Position numbers and translations under genes: made by a program. The notes below the pieces were generated by a model. The model was not told the origin of the DNA, did not search any database, and saw nothing but the letters and a program-made list of their open reading frames with translations. Below are positions 1-9,255 of a stretch of 64,000 bases of DNA, piece after piece. The number at the start of each line of letters is the position of its first letter. Within the stretch, counting starts at the first letter, position 1. This stretch comes from Buttiauxella izardii (lineage in GTDB: Bacteria; Pseudomonadota; Gammaproteobacteria; Enterobacterales; Enterobacteriaceae): the NCBI RefSeq assembly GCF_003601925.1, contig NZ_QZWH01000014.1:1-64000 (forward strand). Direction: 5' to 3'.

Positions 1-59
1 CTCCCCCAGGAGAGGGAGAAATCCAATCCCCTCTCCCTCAGGGAGAGGGTTAGGGTGAG
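1..59. repeat. GC-rich interspersed hairpin repeat, copy 1
   Basis: The first bases hold CTCCCCCAGGAGAGGGAG followed by CCCTCTCCCTCAGGGAGAGG and GTTAGGGTGAGG. Each part folds on itself (CCCTCTCCC pairs with GGGAGAGGG). The same element appears in this window at 36086-36199, 36611-36643 and 52834-53092. It lies directly upstream of ypdF, where the preceding fry PTS gene would end in an E. coli-like order, so it is probably an intercistronic element. The copy is cut by the window edge. Confidence 0.8.
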
Positions 60-93
60 GATGGTCTTCCCCGCTCGTAACAAAAGAGGATTT

Positions 94-1179
94 ATGTCGT
101 TACTCGCAGCACTGAAAACCTGGCTCAAAACACAAAAACTCGATGCGGTACTGATCTCCTCACGACAAAACAAACAGCCGCATCTGGGGATTTCAACCGC
201 TTCCGGTTATGTCCTCGTCACTCGCCAGCATGCGCATATTCTGATGGATTCTCGCTATTACACCGATATCGCCGGGCGCGTTCAGGGCTACCAGTTACAT
301 TTGCTGGATGCCGCGCATAGTGTGGCCTCGATTATCAACCTGCTCATCAAAGAAGAAGGTTTGCGTAATATCGGCTTCGAAGGCGATCAGGTGACCTGGA
401 AAACCGGGAATCAATTGCGTGAAATTCTGTGTGCAGATCTGCACAGCATCACCCTGGACGACCTGCGCAAAGTTAAAACCGCTGATGAAATCCATAAAAT
501 AAAAGCCGCCTGCCAGATTGCCGACCAGGCCTGCGAACACATCCGCCAGTTTATTCAACCTGGCATGCGGGAGCGCGAAGTCGCCGCCGAACTTGAATGG
601 TTTATGAAGCAGCTCGGTGCTGAAAAACCGTCATTCGATACCATTGTTGCCAGCGGCGAGCGCGGCGCACTTCCCCACGGCAAAGCGTCGGAAAAAGTCA
701 TCGAAAGCGGTGAGCTGGTGACGCTGGATTTTGGCGCCCAACACCAGGGTTACTGCTCCGATATGACACGAACTTTTTTAGTGTCCGGAAAGTACAGCCA
801 ACCCCAGCAGCACCCGCTTTTTGATATTTACCAGACGGTTCTGCAAGCCCAGTTAGCCGCGATTGCCGCCATTCGCCCCGGCGTTCCCTGCCACGCGATT
901 GATCACGCGGCTCGTAATGTGATTGATGCCGCCGGGCACGCGCATCATTTCGGGCACAATACCGGCCATGCCATCGGTATTGAGGTTCATGAAAACCCTC
1001 GTTTTTCCCCCACTGACACCACGTTGCTTGAGCCGGGAATGTTGCTCACCGTGGAACCGGGAATTTATCTGCCAAACGAAGGCGGCGTGCGGATTGAAGA
1101 TGTGATTCTGGTGACCGAAACCGGCTGTGAAGTTCTCTATACCATGCCAAAAACGCTGCTATTTACAGGAGTTGAGTGA
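94..1179 (+). CDS. ypdF: Xaa-Pro aminopeptidase YpdF
   Basis: M24-family (pita-bread fold) metallo-aminopeptidase that removes N-terminal Met or Xaa from Xaa-Pro type peptides in the cytoplasm. The product is 361 aa, the length of E. coli YpdF, and near-collinear with it as I recall that sequence. The N-terminal half is a creatinase-like domain; the C-terminal half carries the metal-binding signature [18 protein letters not shown], the HNTGHAIG histidine motif and the glutamates of VEPGIYL and GGVRIED. An upstream in-frame ATG at 55 exists, but ATG 94 (MSLLAAL) is preceded by AAAGAGGA and matches the family N-terminus. The stop codon overlaps the start of ypdE (TGATG), so the two are translationally coupled. 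In E. coli these genes sit between fryC and fryA, suggesting peptide turnover linked to a PTS of unknown sugar. Confidence 0.95.
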   Translation: MSLLAALKTWLKTQKLDAVLISSRQNKQPHLGISTASGYVLVTRQHAHILMDSRYYTDIAGRVQGYQLHLLDAAHSVASIINLLIKEEGLRNIGFEGDQVTWKTGNQLREILCADLHSITLDDLRKVKTADEIHKIKAACQIADQACEHIRQFIQPGMREREVAAELEWFMKQLGAEKPSFDTIVASGERGALPHGKASEKVIESGELVTLDFGAQHQGYCSDMTRTFLVSGKYSQPQQHPLFDIYQTVLQAQLAAIAAIRPGVPCHAIDHAARNVIDAAGHAHHFGHNTGHAIGIEVHENPRFSPTDTTLLEPGMLLTVEPGIYLPNEGGVRIEDVILVTETGCEVLYTMPKTLLFTGVE

Positions 1180-2219
1180 TGGATTTATCGCTGTTAAAAG
1201 CCCTAAGCGAAGCCGATGCCATCGCATCTAACGAGCAGGAAGTGCGCGATATTTTGCTGCAACAAGCGCGTCATTACGATAAAGAAGTGCAGTTTGACGG
1301 ACTCGGTTCCACGCTGATTCGCCTGAACCAGGCAAACGGCCCCAAAATCATGATTTGCGCCCACATGGACGAAGTCGGATTTATGGTGCGCAGCATCAGC
1401 CGCGAAGGAGCCATCGACGTTATTCCCATCGGCAATGTGCGCATGACCGCCCGCACCTTGCAGCCGGTTCGCATCACAACTCGCGGCGGTAAAAAAATCG
1501 CTGGCTTGCTGGATGGCGACAGTAACAAAGGTGAAATCAGCAACCTGCGCGTGGATATTGGCGCAGTCAGCGGCGAAGAAGTTGAACAAGCGGGAATTAA
1601 CCCCGGCGATTATGTCACCTTCAATACGCCATTCAGTGAACAACCCAACGGGCGCGTGATGGGCAAAGCGTTTGATGACCGCCTCGGCTGCTGGCATTTA
1701 CTGGAGCTGCTGCGCGAGCTGCACAACGTTGAGCTGGATGCCGAAGTCTGGCTGGCTGCCACCTCCAGCGAAGAAGTGGGTTTACGCGGCGGGCAAACCG
1801 CCACACGCCTGCTAAACCCGGATATCGCCATTGTGCTGGACACCGCCTGCTGGGCGAAAAACTTTGATTATAGCCCGGCCAACCATCGCCAAATCGGCAA
1901 AGGCCCGATGATGGTGATGTACGACAAAACGATGATCCCCTCGCCGCGCCTGACGCAATTCGTCGAGCAAGTGGCAGAGGAAAATGCCATTGCGCTCCAG
2001 CGCGATATGTTCAGCAACGGCGGCACCGACGGCGGCAGCGTTCACCTTTCCGGTTACGGCGTGCCGACTGTGGTGCTTGGCCCACCCACGCGCCACGGCC
2101 ACTGTGCCGCGTCGATTGCCGATGAAAACGACTTAAAGCACACCCATCAGCTTTTGGTGGCACTGGTTAAAAAGTTAACCCGCTCAAACGTAGATCGCCT
2201 GAAGGATTTCTCGCGTTGA
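1179..2219 (+). CDS. ypdE: Broad-specificity aminopeptidase YpdE (M42 family)
   Basis: M42-family (glutamyl aminopeptidase/cellulase-like) zinc or cobalt aminopeptidase, 346 aa. Metal-binding and catalytic residues are visible in [10 protein letters not shown] (His, Asp), KAFDDRLG (bridging Asp), [10 protein letters not shown] (catalytic and ligand Glu pair), LDTACW and the C-terminal HGHCA histidine. The start ATG at 1179 overlaps the ypdF stop by one base; a GTG three bases earlier is the alternative. Known E. coli YpdE clips N-terminal residues from peptides progressively, stopping before Xaa-Pro, which YpdF then handles; the overlap of the two genes supports that joint role here. Confidence 0.95.
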   Translation: MDLSLLKALSEADAIASNEQEVRDILLQQARHYDKEVQFDGLGSTLIRLNQANGPKIMICAHMDEVGFMVRSISREGAIDVIPIGNVRMTARTLQPVRITTRGGKKIAGLLDGDSNKGEISNLRVDIGAVSGEEVEQAGINPGDYVTFNTPFSEQPNGRVMGKAFDDRLGCWHLLELLRELHNVELDAEVWLAATSSEEVGLRGGQTATRLLNPDIAIVLDTACWAKNFDYSPANHRQIGKGPMMVMYDKTMIPSPRLTQFVEQVAEENAIALQRDMFSNGGTDGGSVHLSGYGVPTVVLGPPTRHGHCAASIADENDLKHTHQLLVALVKKLTRSNVDRLKDFSR

Positions 2220-2242
2220 TGTTCTGCGAACTGGAGTAATTT

Positions 2243-4738
2243 ATGCTCAAAATTGAATTTATCTGCCCGTTGCCCAACGGCTTACATGCGCGTCCGGCGT
2301 GGGAATTAAAAGAACAGTGCGCGCCCTTTGCCAGCGAGATTACCTTTTTCAACCACCGTCTGAATCAGCATGCTGATGCTAAAAGTTCGCTAGCGCTGAT
2401 CAGCACCGGCACGCTGTTTAACGACCCGTGCAGCCTGGAAATCAAAGGTGCGGATGAGGAAAAAGCCTGGCGCATTCTCGAGCCGTATATTCAGCAGCGT
2501 TTCGCCGATAGCGACAGCGAAATCCTGGCTGCGCCCCCGGAAAACACCCGCCCTCTCCCACGCTCGCTGCTGCGCCTGAACCCTACGCTGATTTACGGCA
2601 GCGGGATTGCGCCCGGCGTCGGCGAAGGGCAGTTAATGATATTCCGCCCCACCAGCCTTGAAGCGTATCGCAGCCAGGCTGCCAGCGTGCAGGACAGCAC
2701 TTTACTCGAGCACAGTCTGGCCACACTTGCCGAGCAACTTAACCTGCAATTGAGCGTACTGGACGGGCAAAGTAAGCCGATTATTAATGCCCATTTGTCG
2801 TTAATTCAGGATAAAGAATTTGCCGGAAATATCCGCCGCCAGATGGCACAACACCGCCTGAGCCTTGGCGCTGCGACCATCGAAAACATGAATGAGGTGT
2901 GCAACAAGCTTGCCCAATCGGCCAGTGAATACCTGCGCGAACGCGTATCGGATATTCAGGATATTACGGTGCGCCTGCTGCAAATCGCTTATCCGCAAGT
3001 GACCGCAGGCAAAGTGATCACGCTGATTGAGCCGACAATTCTGGTGGCTGACGACATCACGCCAAGCCAATTTTTAAGTCTCGATAAAACGCTTTTGCAG
3101 GGCATGGTGCTGGCGAAAACCGGGCGCACTTCTCACACTTTAATTCTCGCGCGAGCGGCTGGGATTCCCGTGTTAAGCGGGATTGAAACCGCGCAGGTTC
3201 AGTATCTGGCGGGTGAGCCAGTGATTATTGATGCCAACGGCGGCGTGCTGGTCACTCAGGCGAATGACGCGGTGCGCGGCTATTATCAGGTCGCCAGAAA
3301 TCTGGCCGAACTGCAAAGGCAGCAACAACTCGCAGCAGCGGGGTTAAAAGCGCAAACCGTTGATGGCGTGGAGATAGAACTGGCGGCAAATATCGGCACC
3401 GCGCTGGAAGCCCCGGCGGCGTTTGCTAATGGTGCAGAAGGCATCGGCCTGTTCCGTACCGAAATGCTGTTTATGGACCGCGATTCAGCGCCCGACGAGC
3501 AAGAGCAATTCGAGGCTTATCAGCAAGTTTTGCTCGATGCGGGCGAGCGCACGGTGATATTCCGCACCATGGATATCGGCGGCGACAAAAAAATCAGTTA
3601 CCTGAATATTGGCGAGGAAGAAAACCCGTTCCTCGGTTATCGCGCCGTGCGTATTTACCCTGAATTTACCGATTTATTCACCCAGCAACTGCGCGCAATT
3701 TTGCGAGCGGCGGCGTGGGGCAATGCGCGTTTGATGATCCCAATGGTGCATACGCTGGATGAAATTTTATGGGTAAAACAGCAGCTGAATAATGCGATTG
3801 CCGCGCTTAAAGAAGAGGGTTTGCGCCACGCTTCGTCGATTGAATTAGGGATCATGATTGAGGTGCCGTCGGTGTGTTTCATCATCGACCATTTCTGCGA
3901 CGAAGTGGATTTCTTCAGTATCGGCTCCAACGATATGACGCAATATTTATACGCCGTCGACCGCAATAACCCACGCGTCGCGCATCTCTACAACCCCATC
4001 ACGCCATCGTTTTTACGCATGTTGCGCCAGATTATCGACGTGGCCCACAAGCGCAACCGCTGGGTGGGGATCTGCGGCGAACTCGGGGGTGAAACACGCT
4101 ACCTTCCGCTGTTGCTCGGCCTGGGCGTGGATGAATTCAGCATGAGCAGCACGCGCATTCCGGCAGCCAAAACGCTGCTGCGCCAGTTGGATTTATCCGC
4201 TTGCAAAGCCCTGGCGACGCAAATTTGCGAATGCCGCAGCGGCGAACAAATCGAACAACAGCTCGATCAATTTATTCTGCCGCAGCAAAGCAAGCCGCTG
4301 CTGGCGCGGGAAAATATCATTATCCCTGCGCCGTTCAGCCGCAAAGAGCAGGTGATTCAATACTTGTGCGGCAATCTGGCGGTGCAGGGGCGCACGAATA
4401 ATCCGCAAGAACTGGAAGAGGATATCTGGCAGCGCGAAGAAATCGTCACCACCGCCGTCGGTTTTGGCGTGGCGATCCCGCATACTAAATCGACGCATAT
4501 TCAGCACTCCAGTATCAGTATTGCCCGCTTGCCACAGGCGATCGACTGGGAATCGGACATGGGCGAAGTCGAGTTGGTGATTATGCTGACGCTGGGCGCG
4601 AACGAAGGGATGAATCACGTAAAAGTGTTTTCACAACTGGCGCGTAAGCTGGTGAATAAAACCTTCCGTCAGGCTTTATTTGCCGCCAACAGCGCCGATG
4701 AAATGCTGGCATTACTGGAAAGCGAGCTGCAATTTTAA
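2243..4738 (+). CDS. fryA: Multiphosphoryl transfer protein FryA (HPr-EI-EIIA-Fru)
   Basis: Fusion phosphotransferase of 831 aa, the same length as E. coli FryA. Domain order: HPr-like domain (residues 1-90, phosphorylatable His15 in NGLHARP), PTS enzyme I (about 120-660, active His298 in GRTSHTLILARAAGIPV, then LFRTEMLFMDR and the PEP-binding GSNDMTQY and GICGELGG motifs), and a fructose/mannitol-type EIIA (about 690-831, His747 in VAIPHTK). It moves phosphate from PEP to a fructose-like EIIB/EIIC pair; those partners (fryB, fryC) are not in the window and would be expected upstream of position 1. It follows ypdE by 23 bases and ends four bases into the convergent ypdC. Its sugar is not established. 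Confidence 0.95.
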   Translation: MLKIEFICPLPNGLHARPAWELKEQCAPFASEITFFNHRLNQHADAKSSLALISTGTLFNDPCSLEIKGADEEKAWRILEPYIQQRFADSDSEILAAPPENTRPLPRSLLRLNPTLIYGSGIAPGVGEGQLMIFRPTSLEAYRSQAASVQDSTLLEHSLATLAEQLNLQLSVLDGQSKPIINAHLSLIQDKEFAGNIRRQMAQHRLSLGAATIENMNEVCNKLAQSASEYLRERVSDIQDITVRLLQIAYPQVTAGKVITLIEPTILVADDITPSQFLSLDKTLLQGMVLAKTGRTSHTLILARAAGIPVLSGIETAQVQYLAGEPVIIDANGGVLVTQANDAVRGYYQVARNLAELQRQQQLAAAGLKAQTVDGVEIELAANIGTALEAPAAFANGAEGIGLFRTEMLFMDRDSAPDEQEQFEAYQQVLLDAGERTVIFRTMDIGGDKKISYLNIGEEENPFLGYRAVRIYPEFTDLFTQQLRAILRAAAWGNARLMIPMVHTLDEILWVKQQLNNAIAALKEEGLRHASSIELGIMIEVPSVCFIIDHFCDEVDFFSIGSNDMTQYLYAVDRNNPRVAHLYNPITPSFLRMLRQIIDVAHKRNRWVGICGELGGETRYLPLLLGLGVDEFSMSSTRIPAAKTLLRQLDLSACKALATQICECRSGEQIEQQLDQFILPQQSKPLLARENIIIPAPFSRKEQVIQYLCGNLAVQGRTNNPQELEEDIWQREEIVTTAVGFGVAIPHTKSTHIQHSSISIARLPQAIDWESDMGEVELVIMLTLGANEGMNHVKVFSQLARKLVNKTFRQALFAANSADEMLALLESELQF

Positions 4739-5592
4739 AGGAAGCGGTCGCGATATTCCCCCGGCGTGACGCCAAATTCCCGTTTAAACAGGCGACTGAA
4801 ATAGTCGCCGTCCGGGTAACCACAGCGTCGCGCCACTTCATTAATCGTCAGATGGTATTTCTGTAAAATCATTTTCGCCTTCGCCATTCGCACCCAGCGC
4901 AAATAATCGACAAACCCCATATTCCCCTGCTGCTGAAATAACCGGGAAACATGATTGGGCGTGATATTAAATAGCGTCGCGGTGTTTTCTCGCGTCACGT
5001 CACGGGCATAATTATCCTGAATCCAGGTGCAAATACTCTGATAAAGAAATGGCCCGCGAGCCAGTTTATCCGCAGCCGGATCGTTAAGAATCTTGCGGCA
5101 GCACTGCAATAAGCTCAGACACAATGGCTGGATAATTTCCTGGTCGTTCGGGCTCGCGCCCAGGCTGGTCAACGCCTGAAGCAAATGCACCAGTTCGCCG
5201 CGATTATGATGCGGAACTTCGCATTTGCGCACCCGCTGAAACCCCGACTGCGCGGCGCGTTTATCATGAAAAGTCAGGCTTAAATAAGCAGGAGCAAAAA
5301 CGATTCCCAGCAGCAAAACATCTTTATTCCAGGCCGGTTGATTCACGCCGTTCGCCGGGATAAACAGCAAGTCGCCCTGCCCCAGCGCCTTTTGATCCGG
5401 CTCCAGTAAATTGCCGTATTCGCCACGCAAAACCACTTCCAGACGAGGGAATTTAATGCTGTAACTCCCTGCCGGAATGCTCGATTGCAAACGCGCAAAC
5501 CAACAGCGCTTAAGCTGGCCGGGGTTTAACACCACACCACTGAGTAGCTCGGCAAAAAAACGCTGTTCGGCGGGCAGAGTGGTTAAGGGCAT
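4735..5592 (-). CDS. ypdC: AraC/XylS-family regulator YpdC
   Basis: Transcription factor of 285 aa if started at MPLTTLPAEQ (5592), equal to E. coli YpdC; a further upstream ATG (5646) would add 18 residues that look non-family. The N-terminal part is a cupin-like sensing domain; the C-terminal 100 residues are two AraC helix-turn-helix motifs (ENTATLFNITPNHVSRLFQQ and INEVARRCGYPDGDYFSRLF) ending in REFGVTPGEYR, the AraC signature. It converges on fryA with a four-base overlap and is the likely regulator of the fry-ypd operon, as the same pairing occurs in E. coli. The ligand is unknown. Confidence 0.92.
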   Translation of the reverse strand: MPLTTLPAEQRFFAELLSGVVLNPGQLKRCWFARLQSSIPAGSYSIKFPRLEVVLRGEYGNLLEPDQKALGQGDLLFIPANGVNQPAWNKDVLLLGIVFAPAYLSLTFHDKRAAQSGFQRVRKCEVPHHNRGELVHLLQALTSLGASPNDQEIIQPLCLSLLQCCRKILNDPAADKLARGPFLYQSICTWIQDNYARDVTRENTATLFNITPNHVSRLFQQQGNMGFVDYLRWVRMAKAKMILQKYHLTINEVARRCGYPDGDYFSRLFKREFGVTPGEYRDRFL

Positions 5593-5783
5593 GGCGGGTG
5601 TCCGTTGGATGGTAGAGGTGCAAGAGTATCCAGGTACCGCGTACATTTAAACCTTTGAGTTTTGGTTTTAATTAAATACCCATTAGCTCTTGTATTCGTA
5701 TTCACATCAATTCGTAACTAAAAACTCTTTCAGTAATTATGGATTCTAACTGGTCTTTATTAGTATCAATAAAAAGACATTTA

Positions 5784-5942
5784 TTATTCCGTAGGCCGTT
5801 CATTCCACGCGTCATGCGCTAATAAATTGCCATCTTTATAAAGATGCGTGATCTTCTCATATGAGTTCCACAAATCAGGAACAATCGGGTCATAAATTTC
5901 AATTTTGAAATTGCCCCGCCTCCCACTCCTCCACCATTTCAT
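5784..5942 (-). CDS. Small overlapping ORF, unknown (52 aa)
   Basis: A 52-codon reading frame starts inside the 3' end of the secreted-protein gene (44-base overlap, +1 frame). Its ATG at 5942 is preceded by AAGAGGTG at good spacing, and it reads MKWWRSGRRGNFKIEIYD then IVPDLWNSYEKITHLYKDGN to a TAA at 5784. The later part has ordinary protein composition, unlike random DNA. It could be a coupled small gene, or the true C-terminal continuation of the upstream gene separated from it by a frameshift. I do not recognise the family. Confidence 0.4.
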   Translation of the reverse strand: MKWWRSGRRGNFKIEIYDPIVPDLWNSYEKITHLYKDGNLLAHDAWNERPTE

Positions 5943-6192
5943 CGGTCACCTCTTTCTTATAACAAATAGGTGCATATCCACCTTCTTTACTCCATGCGCT
6001 GCGTCCGCCGCACTGGCGGCCATTTCTCATGCTGTTATAGGGGCAAGGGCAGTTGCCGGGATATTCTTCAATGGAGGCGTCGATGATTTGCTGTTTAATT
6101 TGGTCTTTGTTGTGGGCAGCGTTCGCCGGGTTCGCAATGCCAAATATTGTTGATGCGGCGATTAACAGGCCGATGAGAGCGGAGCATTTCAT
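5899..6192 (-). CDS. Small secreted cysteine-containing protein, unknown function
   Basis: The chosen start (6192, MKCSALIGLL) gives 97 aa and has AAGGA ten bases upstream; an in-frame ATG at 6222 is less likely. A Sec-type signal peptide is clear: a short charged start, a hydrophobic run (ALIGLLIAASTIFGIA) and a probable cleavage after PANAA. The mature part is about 70 residues with four cysteines (CPCPYN, QCGGRS, ICY), suggesting two disulfides or a metal site in the periplasm. This type of protein, with a CPCPY and CGxRSA core, is widespread in proteobacteria without assigned function. A second small frame overlaps its end (5784-5942). Confidence 0.75.
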   Translation of the reverse strand: MKCSALIGLLIAASTIFGIANPANAAHNKDQIKQQIIDASIEEYPGNCPCPYNSMRNGRQCGGRSAWSKEGGYAPICYKKEVTDEMVEEWEAGQFQN

Positions 6193-6407
6193 GTAAGCAG
6201 ATCCTTGCTGGTAAGATTTCAAGTTCGATTCCGGACAAAACCTTACTCCTTAGCGCTTCCGCTAATTCAATTCTACGTCACAAATCAATCAGTTAAATAT
6301 CATTTCACTATGGCTAAACCATAAACACTGAACACAATAAACAATCAGTTCACTATTAGTTCCGGGTTTGTAGGCCTATGCTTCGGCTATCAAATACGGA
6401 GGTCAAT

Positions 6408-6557
6408 ATGAACAGTACAAAACGTTATTTAATGCAATTAAAAGCTCAATTTGAACGCGAAGGCCAGGCGCATAAATTGTTAGGGTTGATTTGGCTTTCG
6501 CCGCAGCAGCGCTATGAAATATTGAAAGAAATTATGTTACCGGTCGCAGTGAAATGA
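6408..6557 (+). CDS. Small protein, unknown (49 aa)
   Basis: ATG at 6408 follows GGAGG with six-base spacing, an excellent ribosome binding site. The product has 49 residues, is basic, and is predicted helical (MNSTKRYLMQLKAQFEREG, then LLGLIWLSPQQRYEILKE). No membrane segment or signal peptide is evident. It is followed within 12 bases by a strong hairpin terminator, so it looks like a monocistronic unit with its own AT-rich upstream region (6223-6407) containing TATGG-CTAAA-CCATA, a possible operator. I do not recognise the family. Confidence 0.6.
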   Translation: MNSTKRYLMQLKAQFEREGQAHKLLGLIWLSPQQRYEILKEIMLPVAVK

Positions 6558-6569
6558 AAAAGGCTTAAC

Positions 6570-6598
6570 GGCGGGTAACGCTGATTTACCCGCCCTTT
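6570..6598 (+). terminator. Rho-independent terminator
   Basis: GGCGGGTAA and TTACCCGCC form a nine-base-pair stem with a short loop, followed by CTTTAT. It lies between the small gene at 6408 and the convergent hydrolase gene and probably serves the small gene. Confidence 0.7.
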
Positions 6599-6602
6599 AT
6601 CA

Positions 6603-7433
6603 CTACCCTTTTAAAAACTCCAGCAAATCGGCATTGACCCGGTCTTTCTCGGTGGTGCAAATCCCGTGCGAACCGCCTTCATAAATCTTGAAGATTGAGT
6701 CTGGCAATGTCGCCGCCGTCACTTTGCCGCAGGTTTCAAACGGCACAATCTGATCGTCATCGCCGTGAATAACCAGCGTCGGGATGGTCATTTTCTTTAA
6801 GTCTTCACGCAGGTCAGTTTCAGAAAACGCTTTAATACAATCGTAAAGCGCTTTAATCCCGCCCTGCATTCCTTGCTCGACAAAACTTTCCCGGACGCCT
6901 TCCGAGATTTTCGCCCCCGAACGGTTGTAGCCATAAAACGGCAGCGTCAACTCTTTGAAGAAATCGGCACGATTGGCGCGCACGCCCTCGCGAATGCCAT
7001 CAAATACGTCAATCGGCACGCCGTTGGGGTTGAAATCGGTTTTCACCATGATCGGCGGAACGGCGCTGATTAAAACCGCTTTCGCCACACGACTGGTGCC
7101 GTGGCGGCCAATGTAACGCACCACTTCACCACCACCGGTTGAATGCCCGACATGAACCGCATCTTTCAAATTCAGGTGCGCAGTCAATTCGGCCAGGTCG
7201 TCAGCATATTGATCCATATGGTTTCCGTCCCATGATTGCGAGGAGCGACCATGCCCTCGTCGGTCATGAGCGATAACCCGGAATCCTTTCTGTCCAAGAA
7301 AAAACATCTGATCTTCAAACGCATCCGCCGTCAATGGCCAGCCGTGGCTGAAAACTACCGGTTGCCCTTCTCCCCAATCCTTAAAATAAAGAGAACTGCC
7401 GTCCTTTAACGTGAGTTTGTCGAAATGGCTCAT
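6603..7433 (-). CDS. Alpha/beta hydrolase, non-heme chloroperoxidase type
   Basis: Cofactor-free haloperoxidase/esterase-like alpha/beta hydrolase of 276 aa, the usual length for the family. Oxyanion-hole motif SHGWPL (residues 29-34), nucleophile elbow GHSTGG with Ser98, acid Asp225-227 in HGDDDQIVP and His256 in GSHGI make a complete triad. [10 protein letters not shown] and the [11 protein letters not shown] stretch are typical of perhydrolases of this group. There is no signal peptide, so the enzyme is cytoplasmic. In vivo substrates of these enzymes are usually unknown; simple ester hydrolysis or peracid formation is the likely chemistry. It is transcribed away from the gluconate permease gene and shares the intergenic region with it. 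Confidence 0.88.
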   Translation of the reverse strand: MSHFDKLTLKDGSSLYFKDWGEGQPVVFSHGWPLTADAFEDQMFFLGQKGFRVIAHDRRGHGRSSQSWDGNHMDQYADDLAELTAHLNLKDAVHVGHSTGGGEVVRYIGRHGTSRVAKAVLISAVPPIMVKTDFNPNGVPIDVFDGIREGVRANRADFFKELTLPFYGYNRSGAKISEGVRESFVEQGMQGGIKALYDCIKAFSETDLREDLKKMTIPTLVIHGDDDQIVPFETCGKVTAATLPDSIFKIYEGGSHGICTTEKDRVNADLLEFLKG

Positions 7434-7631
7434 GATATCTCCTGTTCAGGTGATGGTCGTACGAGGTGCACAATTGAAAGGTGCATATACAGCGTAATGC
7501 AATTTTCTCGCCTGGCAGGTTTATTTACGGTCAGCAATTGTTCCATTGGTGTTAGTGAGGGTTTATTTCGATACTTTGAGCTTGCTCCCAAAATGTTAAT
7601 AAACATGAGTGAGTCCATTCCCGACAGCGTC

Positions 7632-7661
7632 ATGTTACCGATATCATGTTACCGGTATCAG
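7632..7661 (+). promoter_or_regulatory. Two overlapping GntR-type operators
   Basis: ATGTTACCGATATCAT (7632-7647) and ATGTTACCGGTATCAG (7646-7661) overlap by two bases. Both closely match the E. coli GntR box ATGTTA-N4-TAACAT as known from gntT and gntKU. They lie 62 bases upstream of the permease start, where a repressor bound there would block transcription. This supports gluconate as substrate and derepression by gluconate. Confidence 0.7.
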
Positions 7662-7722
7662 CAATATCGTGAATTATGCTTAAAGCCTTTTTCACTTATA
7701 AATTCGGCGCAGAGGAAAAATT

Positions 7723-9099
7723 ATGACCGAACTTACAACACATTATGGTGCAGGAACCCTGCTAGGGATCGCAGCCTGTGCAGTTGTACTCCTGCTCATT
7801 CTCATCATGCGCTTCAAAGTGCATGCATTTTTAGCATTAACCCTGGTGAGCGTGGTCGTTGCGCTGGTCACCGGTGTTCCGTTCGACAAAATTGTCCCGA
7901 CTATTTTGGGCGGTTTTGGTAGTACGCTGGCGGGCGTCGCGCTGCTGGTTGGCCTCGGCGCAATGATTGGCCGCTTGCTCGAAATCTCTGGTGGCGCGAA
8001 AGTGCTTGCCGATACGCTGGTGGGTAAATTTGGTTCACACCGTGCGCCGCTGGCACTCGGCGTGGCGTCATTGCTGTTCGGCTTCCCGATCTTCTTCGAT
8101 GCCGGTCTGGTTGTGATGCTGCCAATTATCTTTAGCGTGGCTAAACAGTTTGGCGGTTCAACGCTTAAGTACGCCTTGCCTGCTGCGGGTGCGTTTGCGG
8201 TCATGCACGCCCTGCTGCCGCCACACCCAGGCCCGGTTGCTGCCAGTGAATTGCTGGGCGCAAACATCGGCCTGCTGGTGATTGTTGGCCTGGTTATCGC
8301 GATTCCGACCTGGTATCTCGGTGCTTACCTGTTCGGTCTGTATGCCGGCAAAAAATTCGAAGTTCCATTGCCTTCTTCTTTCCTCGGTAATGTAGAAGCG
8401 GATCCAAACCACCAGCCGCCTTCATTCGGCACGGTGCTGTCGATTCTGCTGCTGCCATTGGTGTTGATTTTCCTCGATACCGGCCTGAACACCGCAACGG
8501 TGCTCGGTTGGGTAACAGCCGATAACATCGTCGTTCAGTTCCTGCGTATGCTGGGTAAAACCCCAATCGCATTGCTGATCACCGTGTTCTTCGCACTTGC
8601 AGTGTTTAGCGGTCGTCATAGCCGTCAGCATCTGGAAAAAGTGTGCGATGGCGCGCTTGGCCCAATCTGCGGCATCATTCTGGTGACCGGTGCGGGTGGT
8701 ATGTTCGGTGGCGTTCTGCGTGCAAGCGGCATCGGCGATGCGCTGGCGGGGATTTTGTCTGATACCGGTATGCCGGTTATCGTGGCTGCGTTCGTTATCT
8801 CTACTGCTCTGCGTGTGGCACAAGGTTCGGCAACGGTTGCACTGACAACTACCGCAGCGCTGATTTCGCCAATGGTTGCAGCAACGCCTGGCCTGAGCCA
8901 GTTCGACCTGTGCTTTATCGTGGTGGCCATTGCAGGTGGTGCGACCGTTCTGTCTCACGTGAACGACTCCGGTTTCTGGCTGGTTGGTCGTTTCCTCGAG
9001 ATGGACGAGAAGACCACGCTGAAAACCTGGACCGTGATGGAAACGCTTATCGGGACTATCGCCTTCCTGTTCGCATTGGTTGGCAGCATTATTCTGTAA
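7723..9099 (+). CDS. GntP-family gluconate:H+ symporter
   Basis: Integral inner-membrane permease of 458 aa with about 12-14 hydrophobic segments along its whole length. GntP-family hallmarks are present: FGFPIFFDAGLVVMLPI, HALLPPHPGPVAASELLGAN, RVAQGSATVAL and the C-terminal SHVNDSGFWLVGRF. It resembles the GntP branch more than GntT or GntU, judged from remembered sequences. ATG 7723 has AGAGGAAAAATT upstream. The double GntR-type box in its promoter indicates gluconate uptake feeding gluconate kinase and the Entner-Doudoroff pathway, with those enzymes encoded elsewhere. It ends before a hairpin terminator. Confidence 0.9.
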   Translation: MTELTTHYGAGTLLGIAACAVVLLLILIMRFKVHAFLALTLVSVVVALVTGVPFDKIVPTILGGFGSTLAGVALLVGLGAMIGRLLEISGGAKVLADTLVGKFGSHRAPLALGVASLLFGFPIFFDAGLVVMLPIIFSVAKQFGGSTLKYALPAAGAFAVMHALLPPHPGPVAASELLGANIGLLVIVGLVIAIPTWYLGAYLFGLYAGKKFEVPLPSSFLGNVEADPNHQPPSFGTVLSILLLPLVLIFLDTGLNTATVLGWVTADNIVVQFLRMLGKTPIALLITVFFALAVFSGRHSRQHLEKVCDGALGPICGIILVTGAGGMFGGVLRASGIGDALAGILSDTGMPVIVAAFVISTALRVAQGSATVALTTTAALISPMVAATPGLSQFDLCFIVVAIAGGATVLSHVNDSGFWLVGRFLEMDEKTTLKTWTVMETLIGTIAFLFALVGSIIL

Positions 9100-9163
9100 A
9101 CGAGAGTTTGTGACTGAAGTCACTTTAAACTATGCGTTAAGCTCAGTATCATCACTACAGACC

Positions 9164-9197
9164 AAACCCTCACTCTTACCGGTGAGGGTTTTCTTTT
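9164..9197 (+). terminator. Rho-independent terminator of the gluconate permease gene
   Basis: AAACCCTCAC and GTGAGGGTTT form a ten-base stem around a short loop and run into TTCTTTT, a canonical terminator 65 bases after the permease stop. Confidence 0.85.
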
Positions 9198-9255
9198 GTA
9201 AGGTTCCCATCAGGCACATGAATGCCTGCTATTTACACGGAGAGAAACGAGAATT

